From Taenia hydatigena (taxonomy: Eukaryota; Platyhelminthes; Cestoda; Cyclophyllidea; Taeniidae), in NCBI GenBank assembly GCA_036345935.2, contig JADWOT020000009.1:7583381-7647380 (forward strand): DNA of 64,000 bases. The letters are read 5' to 3'. The stretch's first letter is position 1, and every line of letters starts with the position of its first letter. The translations under genes were made by a program, and so were the position numbers. This document shows positions 37,101 through 49,712 of this stretch, one piece after another. Under the pieces are notes generated by a model that was not told where the DNA came from, made no database searches, and saw only the letters and a program-made list of their open reading frames with translations.

Positions 37101-40100
37101 CCTCGTTTATTTTACATTGTGTTTTGATTTATGCCTACAATGTCCCAAGCAGTACTATTTCCCATCGCACAAATAGTTGTCAAGCTCGCTGAACTCTCCC
37201 TCACAAGTTCCACTTTATTGGTGGGAACTGAGAGACGCTATAGAATTGTACAATTAGCTAGAAACTTCGTGGCCAATGTGAATCCCTATTGGTAAAATGT
37301 GTATAACGTTTGCATCTTGCATGTAATCAGCAATAAGGCTTTGCAGTGCTAAGGAGTTTTGTTGGTTTGACGCATTTTTCCACGCTTACCCAATTTGAGG
37401 TGCCTACTGACCTCTAATTCCCCAAAATAATTTATGTACCAGGCTACAATTCACTATTTTCCCAGCCGTTGAAAATATCCGGCTGATTCGTCTGCCTTCA
37501 GGCCGATTTATGGTTCCTGTTCTACAAAGCATCCACTTTCAAGTTAGAGAACTTTTGGGAAAGCAACATGAACTAGCTCTAGTAAAAAGCGCAACTTTTC
37601 TTCCCGTTGCAAGGGGTCACGACGGAGTTTTTCCCAGTTGGCTACATCCATGTGAAATATGTGCACCCACATAATGTCACAGGTTCTGCAAACTTCACTC
37701 CACTTCCATACAACCAGACAGAATCCTGATTTATGCGGCATGCCTTAGATGTTACATTGGGCCTTTGAACTAAAAGTGTAAGGCCCACCTATTTTCTATC
37801 ACCCGCCAACCGTTATCCCGATCTGTCTGATGTTTACGCCTCCCTCGGAACTGCTGCATTAAAATATTCACAAGGCATTGGAGATAAAAAAGTGATTCTC
37901 CGGACTTTTCTGCTTCTACCAATTTCAAATTTCGACATGGAAGGTTGTCTTCGTGGGGTTAAATCACATTATGGGATGAAAAAATCACCAGGTAACATAC
38001 GACTTTTTCAAACGTGGTTCTGGCTACCTGAAGTGTGTTGAAACCCTTTTTTACGTTGTGGAGCATAATTTTGTTTATAAGTTGATGCTATTATGTCGTG
38101 ACTACTTATTTTCCTAATCTGGTCTTTGTAGAAGGATTTTATTTACTAGTTCAAGATCGCATAATCGGCAGTTGGTGGCGACAACATCAGTACCGACTTG
38201 GGAAAAAGAGATGTCACAGAATGGAGAGAAATAAATAATAGGAAAGAATAAGCAGCACTTTTTGAATAAATAATGGACCATGCTGTAACAGTTCGGTCGA
38301 AAAGGCACAAACAAATCTAACACTTGGATCAGACACCGAATTCTCTCTATGCTCGCTTACATTTCAGAAGGGGGTCAAAACTTACCATCAAGGGGCAAAA
38401 AACATTATAAGCAAACAATAGTCTCTGCTCCTATCCAGTCTATTGAACGCAAGCCCGATGCAAACCCCTTTGACTGCACCAACAGTTGGCCCCACTTGGC
38501 CGCCCCGTTCGATCTACCGTACACACGTGCACACCCACACACACATACACACGCTTGAGCGACAGATGTCTGATCCATTCCCATCAAACACGACCAGTGC
38601 TGGGGTGTGGTTGTGCAGCCCTCATGCAACGGCCAGATTAGCAGGTGACGTGGTGCCCCCAGTCCCCACACCCCATCCCCACCGCACGCACACACGCACA
38701 CCCACTATGTCCACCATTCGGGACGGCGGGCACACACGCGTGCATGGAGAAAAAAGACAAAGTCTGATTGAAACAAGCAACTGCTGCCGTCATTGCTGCT
38801 GCTCGTGCAACTGACAGCTGAAGTAGGCATTAAGAGCCTCCTTTACTTCCCTCTAGGATCGCAACCAGGAATTGTCTTGGGTTGGAATCACCGCAGCCGG
38901 AATTCAGCTTTTCACTAAGGATCATGTCGATCGAGCCCGGTATACATTCCCTTGGAATATCATTAAAAATGTCTCCTACCGGGAGCGCAAGGTGGGGCAT
39001 TTATTATTAGTGACTTTACTTATTTAATCTATCCATTCGTTTTCATTCATTGAGCACTAGGCGCGTGTCTCGGGTCAATTTTCATATCGTATTTTTGTGA
39101 AGTTTTAAATTATCTCCTCAAAGCTAATATTGCGTTTGATTTTGGTATAAAAGAGCACAAACTATGAGTTGTGACCCACGCACATTTGGAACGCGTGAAT
39201 GACCGAGGTCTCCCTGGTGAATTTTTAGTTTACCGTGAAACTGAACATGGCGTGGCGTCCTACGAAGAAGTCTGCTGGTCTTACATTTTCTGGTTGCCGT
39301 CAGAGCAGCACACAAACGCAGCAGCAGTCGGGTCACTCGCCGAGTGGAGGGACTGGAGCTGTGACGCTCAGCGCGCCGCACACACCATCGGCAGCGCGCA
39401 GCTCGCCCAGTCTCCCAGGTACCCCGGTGTCAGGCAAGCGGGGGCCCATGCGACCCCCTCTGCCACCGCCACCCCAGCCACCAGTCACATTTACCCCCTC
39501 CTCTACTACTACCGTCTCGAGCAAATACCTCTCTACGACTGCTCACCTGTCACGCGGTCAATTGGTGAGGGCGCGTAGCAAGGAGCGTCCGCTGCCTTCG
39601 CCTTCAGGTACTACCCTTCTTATCACTGGTTTCTAAATGATTACATCGGCCACTATTTTGTAATTGCTTGGGAGCTCATTCAACGGGAATAATCTAGGTG
39701 TGTGCGCGTGTTGCTGACAGGTTTGTCAGTCTGAACAGATCAGAAGTGCTTCAAACCGCAGCAACTAAATAAAAAAGCACATTCGTTTTCAACTTCTCCT
39801 GTATATGATGTATATCAGATTCGCCCTCTGTTTGGGCTTCAATTAAGCTAAATTTTCGAGTTGTTTTGATGCCGTCAATAATTGTGCTGCTTAAGGTATA
39901 TTCCGTTTTAATATGGCGTATTTGCACCGATCGAATGTATTGAAGCACCCTTGATGGGGATCTAGATCGAAGAAGTGGGATTCCTCCATGTTGTAAACCA
40001 GAGTTTTGTGTGCGCGTGAATTTGGACCCTGTAGAGGTAATTGATGTGATGATCAAGAAGCGAAGACTTCGGGATGGATGCCTTTACCGACCGAAGTATA

Positions 40101-43100
40101 AGTAAGCAGAAGGAGGCGCAATGAGCATGCATGTACCTGACGTCTATATAGTGGAGGCTGGTTGTGTCTGAGTTGACCGACCTTATCGTTGCGTTTGCTG
40201 ACAAACCTAAAGCGTATCTGAACGAAATCTCAACCGATCAGGAAGGCGTGAGGGGGAGCCCGATTTCCAGAATGTTTGAGAATAAGCCATGAAATCTGAA
40301 CCTTCCAAGAAATTTAACAGAAACGTTTTCATGCCGTTGCAGGCATTTCCGGCACGTGAGTGCCACACCTCCAATTTGAGTGATTGCCCGATATCCCAAA
40401 TATTTGGTGTCAGAGCATGAGTCACACCCAGGAAATTTATTCCCCTTTTGGCCAAGTCTTTCACGAGGTCCAATCTCTCACTTGAGAGGGTGATGGCATT
40501 GGTAACATTCAAGCATCTACGAGCTTAAACAATGAGGGCAGCGTTCACTTTTAGCCATTTGCGATCCAGGCTAGTAGACCCAAGCTGATGAAGGCACCAG
40601 AGAAGAAGTCCTTGCTGCACCGCCATGCATTGCGCACACCCGGATACACAACTGAATTCGTTGCTCGTAGAGATAGGAGAAGTATTAGCACACGTAAAGC
40701 ACGTTCCTACGAGAGCCCGGAGTTCCAATTGTTACATAATTTCAACAATAGGGCAATCAGGGAGGAAAATTAAAGCATCAAAAATCGAGCCGATTTTGGC
40801 TTGTGGGTGCTCTCAATGATTTTTGGTGGTTTTATTTAATTGACTTTATTACAAAAACAAACCCAAACCCATAGTTCAAGCATCTGCCTTCCTTCGAAAA
40901 TTCCTTATAACAAGTCATTTTTAGTAGCACTTTTTGTAAAGACATTTTGGCTGCTAATTTAGGCTCTAATTGGAATTCAACCTTCAAATATCCAACCTGT
41001 GCCTATTAAATTGTGATAAACATCCCTCACAATTCTGTTATTTTTGCGTTTCTGCGCTGAAATAAGTTGACTTAAATGCCTTTCGCTGCATGAATATCTC
41101 GGAGCCACTACGCAGTTTAAGACTAGCTTGTTTCTCCGCACCTCAGTTAGGCACAAGGTTTGCTACCTATATGATCTGCTTCAACTTTCTTTCATCGTCC
41201 CATTCAAGCCTGCGGTAATTACTGGGATCATAGTAAAATAAGTGGAGAACAGTTGCAAAATCCCCTAACCAAAGCCTATTTTCCGAAAAAGAAACAGGAG
41301 ATTCTGAGTTAGTTTGATTCGCGGAAGAAGCACGTATGGCTATTAGTTTTACTGGCCGCTCATATTTCTTACTAGCCATGCGAGCGGATACATGTGAATT
41401 TAAATACAGACAAAACGTGCCACCAATCTGTTGAGGTGTTGCATCACTCTGTTAGCCCAATGCCGTGAACTGTTGGATTAAAAGCGGGATTGAATTTCCC
41501 AAATTATTTAGCCGTTTAGCTGTCAGTCAGTCGGTGATTGATCCCAACTGACACTTCTCTCTTCGAAAAGCCACCACATTTAGTACACCAATTGAAATCT
41601 CCCACCAAAGGTTTGTTGGTATTTCTACTACTTAATTATTTCAAGTAGACCAATCAAAATATGGCTCACCGCTTAATGAGCGCTCCCTTCCGATGATGAA
41701 ATGGAGTATGATAATACTTGAGCGGTTCGTTTAGAGCCTTACATTACATTTTCCAGATCCTCAGGAGTCTGTAATGCAGATACGTGAGTCCACAACGACC
41801 TACGGTGGCGGCAGCGGCGGCGGGATTCATCCACACCGCTCAACGGTGAGTGCGAGTCCCGCCAGCGACTTCGCGGGTGGCGGCGGTGGAATCTTTGGTG
41901 GTTCAGGTGTTTCATCGGCTGGATCTGTCACCAGTGGACCGCCCCCGGTGTCTCGCCACGGTGCCACCGTCATTGAGATGTGGCTCGCTGAGCCCTACCA
42001 GGTTCGTTTACCTCAAATTCCCTTTAATATTTCACTGCAAAAGACGTTTGGGAGAATATGGAAAAGGTATTATTTTTTAGAGCACCAATATTGCTCCATT
42101 GCCGAAACGGTATATCTAATTTACTTACCACCTTGAAGAAATGTTATGACCAGTTTCATTGGAGCAAGTTTTCTATACAGCTATTTCTTCGTTGACATTA
42201 TGCAATAAGTTCCTCGATCTCCTTCTATAATTTATGTCATTGCTATTTTGCTAGCAATTGGCTTGTATTCCATGGTACAAAAAGGAAGTGCCCGAAATTC
42301 TAGTAGTTAAATTTTTGCCTAATTGAGGAAAGTTCTCGTTTGTTATCCTTTGAACTTCGGAGCAGATATGATTCGCAAATTCTCAATGTACCATGTTTAT
42401 GTAGAATGAACCCATACATGAGATGTGTAACGCTGTTGAAATCTAGGTTTGTCCTTCCAAGCACACATGAAGTAATAGTAATCCTCATTTTTTGCGTCAC
42501 ATACCCAATTCTGTGCACTTGAAATCTGCAACAAGTTGCCTTCTAATTGGCAGCAGTCAGGTCCCATAACACCACATTAACTTACCGTCTTGTTCTGCGG
42601 ATATTTATTTGCATTAGGCCTACATTTTAGGCGAAGAACATTATCCATTTGTGTGCGGGAAATCACTCTCTTTTCATGCGACGCAGACAGCCAGATTCCA
42701 TTGATGTGCAACAGATGAAAGCCCATGAACGAGAGGAACGACTACGAAGAGAGGTGAGCGTGCATCTATCTACTAATCAGGAATTAACTATTAACCAGCT
42801 TCGGTCAATTTTTCTTTTCTTCTCCCAGACCGAAAGGGCTCGTCTATTGCGTGAACGCTCCGAAAAGACGGCCGCACTGAAGATGAATGCTGCACTTGAG
42901 TCACGCTGTGCCGAGCTTGAGTCCGCCCTGCGTTCATCCACTGCCATTGCAGCTGCAGCAGCGGCTGCTGGATCGGCTTCTCCGTCATCACCCGTGGAAG
43001 CGTTCATCCCCAGTCGTAGAGTTTTGAAACGTACGGCTATTCTTAAAGACGGAGACGAGGGAGAAGGAGGAAAAGTGGAAGGAGAAGGAGAGGAAGGGAG

Positions 43101-46100
43101 AGAAGTGGAAAAGGAGGGAGATGGGGAAAATATTGATGAGGAAGAAGGCGAATTACGAAGGCAGAGTGGAGTTCAGTTTTCTTCAAGGGAGCCACAGGAG
43201 CGCCTCTCCAGTCCACCAGCCTATGCTCACTTGCAGCAGCAGCGTCTGCAACGACATGGAGAAGTGGAGGGCAAACGAAGCAAAGGTGAAATGCTCAAAG
43301 CTCGAACCTCACCACATGCAGCACCAACTGGTATTTACGAGGGCTTTGTAATTGCTCAGTCTACAGCCGTGACCTCGATTCCCACACAGTCAGAACCGGC
43401 TATCCCACAGACTCTTGCATGGTCTCCAGTACGTTTGTTTAACCTTGCATTAGACACTACTTACCTATATTTGCTAAGAAAATTTCAAGTGCGTTTCAAC
43501 TTGTGTGCTTTATGTCTTTTTTCCTCATATACATAATCTTTTCTTCATAAGCAGTCATTTGAATGTAATTTTTTTCCATTGTTGTCATGCCAAGACGACG
43601 AGAAACATGAACAAGAATGGAACCCAATCAGTGGATGATACTTAACAAACTGGGTGCGAGACAATCCGATTTATAATGGTCGCTAATCTCTCGCCTCCAT
43701 TTTGTGCACATTTGTTTACTAACTAATTTATTTTTGTCTGCTAAATGCTGAACAGCAGAAAGTAATATGCGATCGAAAATACGATAACAAATAATTTTAT
43801 AAACTCGCACGGAGAAAGAAAACTATGCATTACTTATTGATAAAGTTACACTAAATTCCGCAGAATCTACAACGCCTTCACGAACAGGGATTGTGAATGG
43901 TGCGGATTTATGAATGTTTGAAGCCATTAACTTGTGCTCCATAGTAGTCTTATATTCAAAAGGGAACAATATACTCATTTTTTCACCCAGACTGTAATCC
44001 ATCAAGCACGTGAAAATCTCACCTCTCTGACCTACTCTCAACCGCCTTTCTTACCCCCACGTCCCGCCTTGGTGACCCAGAGTTTGGAGCACTTGCCAAG
44101 CCAGCAAATGGCCCTGAACCTGAGTCAGAGGTCAAGAGTTCCTGTGCCGCTAGTGTCCTATCCTATCACTTCCACTCTCTCCCTTCATTCTGGCTATGGA
44201 GCAGTGAATCCGCTTCAAAGGACTGGTCCAATCGTTGTGCCCTCCCTCGCATCTACTTACTATGTGAGTACGGGACATGCGTGCATAGATCTGTTTTACC
44301 TGAACTACTAATTGAAAAATTTGCGAAGGTAAAATTTGTGAAAGGAGAAAAGAAAATGTGCGGTCAGAGCAGTGATGACCAGAAATGCTTGACAAGGAGA
44401 TTGCAAGGTGGTAGTCTTAAATCAAAGTGTGATAAGATACGGAACTGAGCGCATCAGGTGTTGACTTTGAAGGTATTTAAATTTGAATTTAAGATGCAAC
44501 AGAGACTCACACATCAAGGACAACCCGCCTATCCTTGGCCAGGCACGCATATTTCGGCGTTGGGTAGCACCCACAGCGGTCGTCTTTTCAACGGATTCAG
44601 TTATCCAGGTCATCTTAATCTGGCGGGCGATGAGTCGGCCAGACAAGGTATCGCTACTCTCGGAGTTGGGAAAACCAGCCCGTCACTGGGCGCGGCTCAG
44701 GCGAGCTGTCGGACCTTTGAACTCAGCGGGGGGCCAGCTATCGGCATTCCGCCCGCCGAGTCAGTGCCTTCGATGGGCCAATCGGCGTCCCGTCGACCGC
44801 CCTTCTCACACCAACAGTCCACTATGTGGGCTGGTGGCTTTCCTCTTGTAAAGTCCTCCTAATCCTTTTACCTAGAATGTGGTTGAGTGAGATTATATTA
44901 CTTTTAATAAACTTCCTTTCAATGATGGAATTGGTGCCTCAAGAAATATTTAGCCAAAAGTGAGATCGTCACTCAGTCACTTAGGCTAGGAATGTAGAAT
45001 TTAAACCGTCGATAGTGGTATTGTGCAATCAACTATTTCCAAATGAATTTGTGTGCTTTTAACATTAAATGACTCAACTAAAAAAGACTGGAACTGCAAT
45101 TCCTTATTTCCTGGCCTTTATCCTTCTACCCACAATGGATTAGCTCAAAATTGCCTCCTGAATCACTCCAATTTGAGTAAAGCTGGTTAGGCCAATGCGT
45201 TTAGCTACAATTTGATTTCATTGAAAGAATAATTGAGACTATAGTTAATTAGCATGGTGATATTGTGGCTTTGCTTTTAGAGTGCCTGTTCAAATCCCTA
45301 TGCAAATTATCCTTACGCGCCCTCAAATTCTGGCACCCCGATGTGCTACTGCCCACCATGTGGCTACCGCGGTTTCAATTCATTAGCTTACTACGATGCG
45401 AATGCTGCGCAGCCGTGCTTTGGTCAAGGTGTTCCATGTGCCCCTGTCTCTATGCCGATTCTAAACGCTGGAGACGAGTTTTATATGACAGGAGGAGGTG
45501 AGACAGAGGAACTGCCGTGTCTCTCCGGGTACTACCAGCCGCCATGGTATCCCTACTACGATCCCTACTGGCATTGGCTTCGAGCCGCGACTGGAGTTAT
45601 CGCTTCTGGTACGGCCTCTACGACGGGTGTGGGACCTAGGACTGTGGGTTGGTCTCCTGATGCCGTTCCTCCACCACCTCCGCCACCACTGCCGTTGCCA
45701 ACGTTGACGAACGCACCACTCAACGCGATGCTCTCGCCCTACGCAGGACCCACGCGACGTCGTATACAACAGCAGAAGCTGGCTGCCACCAAACAGCTGC
45801 AGCGACAGCAACAGTTACAGCAGCATTTGGACGGTCAGGAGGGTACGGGACTATCGCCAGGACGGCAAGTGATTCGAGGCGTTTCACTCCAAGATCTGCC
45901 CAGTCGAACCAGATCAGGCAGTGAGGGTGGTAAGAATGATCTATTCATGAAGGACAATTAGCTTTAGAACACCACAGATTTTGACTATTTGCAAAGCCTT
46001 TTTCATTCATTTGTTTGCACCCTTGTGCTTACCTCCCGAACTCCCACATGGAACGAACCCAAATGTTTTGACGTTTCATGCCATATATGTGCTCGAATTG

Positions 46101-49100
46101 TTGCAAAAAAGAAGCCATTCTTCCGCAAATTCCAACCTGACTCATTTTCGACCAGCAAATGGTGCTGAGTGATGATGATATTAAGTAACATTTTGCAATT
46201 TCTGTTCACATGACTCAATTGGTACAGTATCTTCAAGACAGTCTTGGTGATACTTATTGATGGGAGTTCTAAAAAATTCTCTTTTCTGTCCTAGACGCAA
46301 TTACCGTTTAAACACACCCTTATCACCGCTGTACCTCCTTATTAGCACAATTTTATGCGAGCAACTTTTAAATAATACCGTCTGATTTGAATCAAAGATG
46401 AATTTTGTTTGTTCTTGTGCAGACTACCTGTCAAATGTTACTCGGGAGTTTTGATACCATAAACTGTATTTAGTTCAAAAACGGGTCCGAGTCTATAAGG
46501 AGTGGGACTTGTGGAGCAAAAACAATAAAAAAGGCGAACAAAGGTGCTATTTTTAGTAATATCAACAGCCTCCAAGTGAACTGAGTAAAAATAATTGTTC
46601 CTAGGTCTCGCGTGAGGTTAAATGAACAGCAAACTGTTAATAAAAAATTTATCGCTGCAGTAGGGTACTGTTATCTTTTTCTGGAAAGCTCAGAGTGCAC
46701 TTCTCTAATGGAATTTTTTTCTACTGTCAGGCTTTGGAATCGATCATACGCGGGAGTACTCGGCGTCGCGGCCTTCGCTAGTGCAAATGGTTGCTGCCAC
46801 CTCCTCCGTCCCATTCCAGTCCTCCGACAACCATGGCGGTGGCGGCAGCGGCAGCTATGGTGGCGACGGTGATACGAGACTGGAGGACCAGCAGCCGCCG
46901 GGTATTTTTACTTCCCCACCGCCGCCTAATCTCCTCACGAATCCCACTTCCTCTTCAGAAGAGCAAATCCGACTCACCTACCAGCAGCAGGTGAGAAGGG
47001 CAAGTGGATTCATCATGTTCTATGTGCCGCCGCAGAGTCGGTTTTATTGCAGTGGCTTCTGCAGCTACTTGAGTCTTCAGTAAGTGCAGTAGGCAACCTT
47101 GAAAGTGGCGTAGTGTAAGTGGCAGCTCAACAAAGGACATGGGCGACTGCTAGATGGCCACGCTTATCAGTGAATAGACTCTCAAGAAAAAGTAAACGGT
47201 GAATTATTTATCTTAATGTTTAGTAATTTTGAGGGCCTCATGGATGGTAATGCATAAAATTTTGATTTCTTTACCAAATGTTATCGGACATTTCGGTGTC
47301 AACTTATTGAATGATTTTGATGTGGGTTTAAAATCATTCGCATCATTCGTCACATTTCTTTCGGGGAAGTTATGCGCGATGCTATCGCTTGCGGTAAGAG
47401 TTACACCATGTGAATCCTCTAGTTCGATATTTTCCATTTTAAGAGTAATCTTGTGCTTATTTTATGATATGTTTACCACGAACACTCTTTTTTTCAGAAT
47501 CCGACGTTATTTTTACAGCCAGAAATTATTATCTTTAAGTGATGCAAACAAATAAAATAATTAACAGTTACCTCTCGAAAGTATTGCGCTATCATCACGG
47601 CGGCGAATTTCAAAAATGATGTCTCGATTGCGCTTATTTGGGACTTACCATCAGTAAATAAATCTCGTTTATTCTAAATAAGCTCTGATTACCATAACTG
47701 GACGCCACAAGGGGAATGAATTTTTCTTTCACAAACCGTTCCTGCTTAATCATCAAAATCAATGTCGCATGAATGTTTGTGGGGAGGAAAGCGTAGCACA
47801 TGAATGACCTCCCTCCAGATGCAGTTGCACCGACGTATGTGGGAGGAATGGATGTGGAGGGCGGGCACGGCCTATCCCTCGCAGCGAGTGCAAGGCGAAG
47901 TCAGCGAACGACCCGGGCGCCAGCATCTCTCCTCCTACCCCTCCCCGGGCAGCGGAACCGGCGCCAATGTCGGCGGTGGAGGCGGCAGTGGAGCTCCGCT
48001 CCGGCGCATGCCACCCCCACCACCTCCAAGGTCTGTTCCGTGCATATTTCTCCACCTCAAAATTGCGCTTATTCAATTACCTTAGTTGTTTGCAGAGTTC
48101 CCCCCATCAGATAAATTTAATTTTCTATTTTTGAATGTCTTATACTGCTTATTCCCACGCATTCTTGTAACATTTATTGTATTTCGCATGAATACTGGCT
48201 CTTGTAATAAGTTTTTTTTAGGTTGGTATTACAACATGTGGCAACTTCCCACATCCTTCGAATGTGAAACTAGTAATTTAAGTTTTAGTGATACAATAAG
48301 GTCATTTATTAATGGGTACAATCAGAGGTTAATCTTACATTTATCGTATATACGCAATATTTATGTGAAATCTTATTTTTCTGTAACTTGTGAATAGTTT
48401 TGTGGAAAAGGAGTCGGGCCCGCTTATAAAACTCTAAAATTAATGCATATTATTGAAGGTTCTAAAGCCTTCAATTTATCGGTGAAGAGCACATGGTATG
48501 CACTACTATTAGTAGAAACTTAATAACATCTGAGCATACTTCATGCAAGTAAATTGCGCATAGTGGTGGGTTTGTGTCTGTTTTACAGCTACTCGCAGTA
48601 CCTGGCCGCAGGCGCATCGCCACAATCGGGACAACAGCATCTCACACCATTAGGCGCTGTACCGGACATCCGTGACCCCAGCGGACCCGACGGCTCTAGC
48701 TCAGTGGGCTACATGGGTCTCGACTTTCATGGGGTGACAGGGGTCGCCCAACCCTCCGCCGGTGCCTTGATGGAAGCACCACCGCCACCCACGTTGGACG
48801 AGCCCTTCCACCAACAAGAACACCTTCCCAGCTCATTCAGTAGTCTTCAGCGTGGTCAACACCCCGGTGATCTATCAATCGTTTTACTCCATGCATATTA
48901 CCCCTAAAAATTAAATGCAATTTAAAGTCAGGCAATTGAAATCACCTAGGGCTACATTTCATGTTTTTTCAAATTAGGCTCATCCGATGAGGATGTAATT
49001 TAAACACAGAAAACTGCGAAAGTTAAAGAAGACGCGAGCCTTGACTATGTGATTTTAAGCGTAATGTCGTCTGGATTGCTGGGTGCTAGCCTCAGATACC

Positions 49101-49712
49101 TTCTGAGCTCAGGTGTTAGCACATAATTGGCACTGCAAACATAATGTGCAATCAATTGTACCATTTGCCAAAATATCTGGAAATAATAGGGATCTGTTTG
49201 AACCCACAAGGATATATTTCCATTTTAGAATTATAATGGCTAACTCATTCATTCGTTCTATATTTTTAGGATCGGTGGATCGATTGAGCACAATGGTCCG
49301 ATTAAGCCGGTCTTCGGTGCAAGGCCATATAACAAACAGCCATCTCTACGCCAACATGACTCTTGTGGATGGCAAACTGGTGCCACTGATGGGCCGCCCT
49401 GCCCCCGTTCTCCCTGAGCAGCCATTGCGCGCTCCAGTGCCCTTCGGTGAGACGCGTGTGGTGGGTGCCACAGGAGCTGTCTCTTCTCGAGGCGTCTCAT
49501 CGGCTACCGCCACCAGTGCTGTCTCAGTCGTTCCTACCTCCTCACGCCGATCCCGTCCCCTCACCAGATACCACTCCTCACAGACCGTCTGGCTCACCGG
49601 TGCCATCTGCGATGTCGAGGCTCCCCGCCAGCCCTCTGAGAGCGGCTCACCGCAGTTTCCTTCATCCAAAGTGGAAATTCCCAAAGGCGTCGGCTTTTGG
49701 GAACCCCAGTGA
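28109..49712 (+). CDS. NF2: Merlin (neurofibromin 2) homologue, expanded, 18 exons
   Basis: Cortical FERM protein, upstream regulator of the Hippo pathway in animals. Exons 28109-28192, 28231-28371, 28404-28581, 28902-28957, 29042-29241, 33173-33248, 38857-38991, 39229-39607, 41757-42001, 42631-42753, 42829-43428, 43991-44263, 44494-44847, 45281-45929, 46731-46990, 47819-48030, 48589-48866 and 49270-49712. All phases match; 1562 codons with stop. Start [11 protein letters not shown] is followed directly by the F1 strand. F1 reads [18 protein letters not shown]; the LFDLVC and RETW forms are merlin-type rather than ezrin-type. F2: [33 protein letters not shown]3: [13 protein letters not shown], then an insert, then [17 protein letters not shown]. 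The tail is low-complexity, without the ERM C-terminal domain. Orthology with merlin rests on F1 and the MRRR-QQMKA segment. Confidence 0.88.
29242..33172 (+). other. Merlin intron 5 (3.9 kb)
   Basis: No supported gene inside. Holds a (CCCT)n/(CTC)n stretch at 30671-30712 and a GC-rich patch at 30540-30640. Confidence 0.7.
30671..30712 (+). repeat. CCCT/CTC simple repeat in merlin intron 5
   Basis: ttccctccctccctccctcc followed by cctcctcctcctcc-type units. Confidence 0.85.
33249..38856 (+). other. Merlin intron 6 (5.6 kb)
   Basis: Contains (GT)n at 33973-33986, a GC-rich stretch at 34000-34230, a possible cryptic exon at 33458-33538, two divergent ORFs near 36.08 kb (35754-36050 minus, 36107-36406 plus) and CA-rich sequence at 38520-38735. 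None is a confirmed gene. Confidence 0.65.
38520..38553 (+). repeat. CA-rich microsatellite in merlin intron 6
   Basis: Interrupted cacacac/catacacac repeat. A second CA-rich patch follows at about 38685-38740. Confidence 0.8.
39229..42001 (+). other. F3-lobe insertion of the merlin homologue (exons 8-9)
   Basis: Exon 8 begins with the expected F3 strand FTVKLNMAW, followed by GLTFSG. It then runs into Gln/Ser/Pro-rich sequence including [12 protein letters not shown]. Exon 9 is Gly/Ser-rich ([19 protein letters not shown]) and ends [11 protein letters not shown], where the F3 fold resumes. In vertebrate merlin this interval, up to the LC.GNH motif, is about 30 residues; here it is about 214. 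Exons 8 and 9 together are 624 nt with phase 0 at both ends. Confidence 0.8.
39608..41756 (+). other. Merlin intron 8 (2.1 kb)
   Basis: Only unsupported ORFs on the opposite strand (40207-40512 and 41167-41379). Splice sites are TCAG|GTACTA and ttccag. Confidence 0.65.
42829..49712 (+). other. Disordered tail of the merlin homologue (exons 11-18)
   Basis: About 1020 residues. A short charged helix with heptad-like spacing comes first ([17 protein letters not shown]), then poly-Ala, then a run of Glu/Gly/Lys. After that come long Pro, Ser, Gln and Gly-rich stretches, a Tyr/Pro/Trp-rich patch ([11 protein letters not shown]) and poly-Pro tracts. PPAY is encoded at 43213-43224 and PPWY at 45539-45550. 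No match to the ERM/merlin C-terminal domain is visible; the end is GVGFWEPQ. Confidence 0.75.

Noticed and set aside
40207..40512. 101-codon minus-strand ORF in merlin intron 8
   Set aside because: No recognisable motif and no partner exons.
41167..41379. 70-codon minus-strand ORF in merlin intron 8 with protein-like ending
   Set aside because: Too short, and without splice or promoter support; kept only as an intron note.
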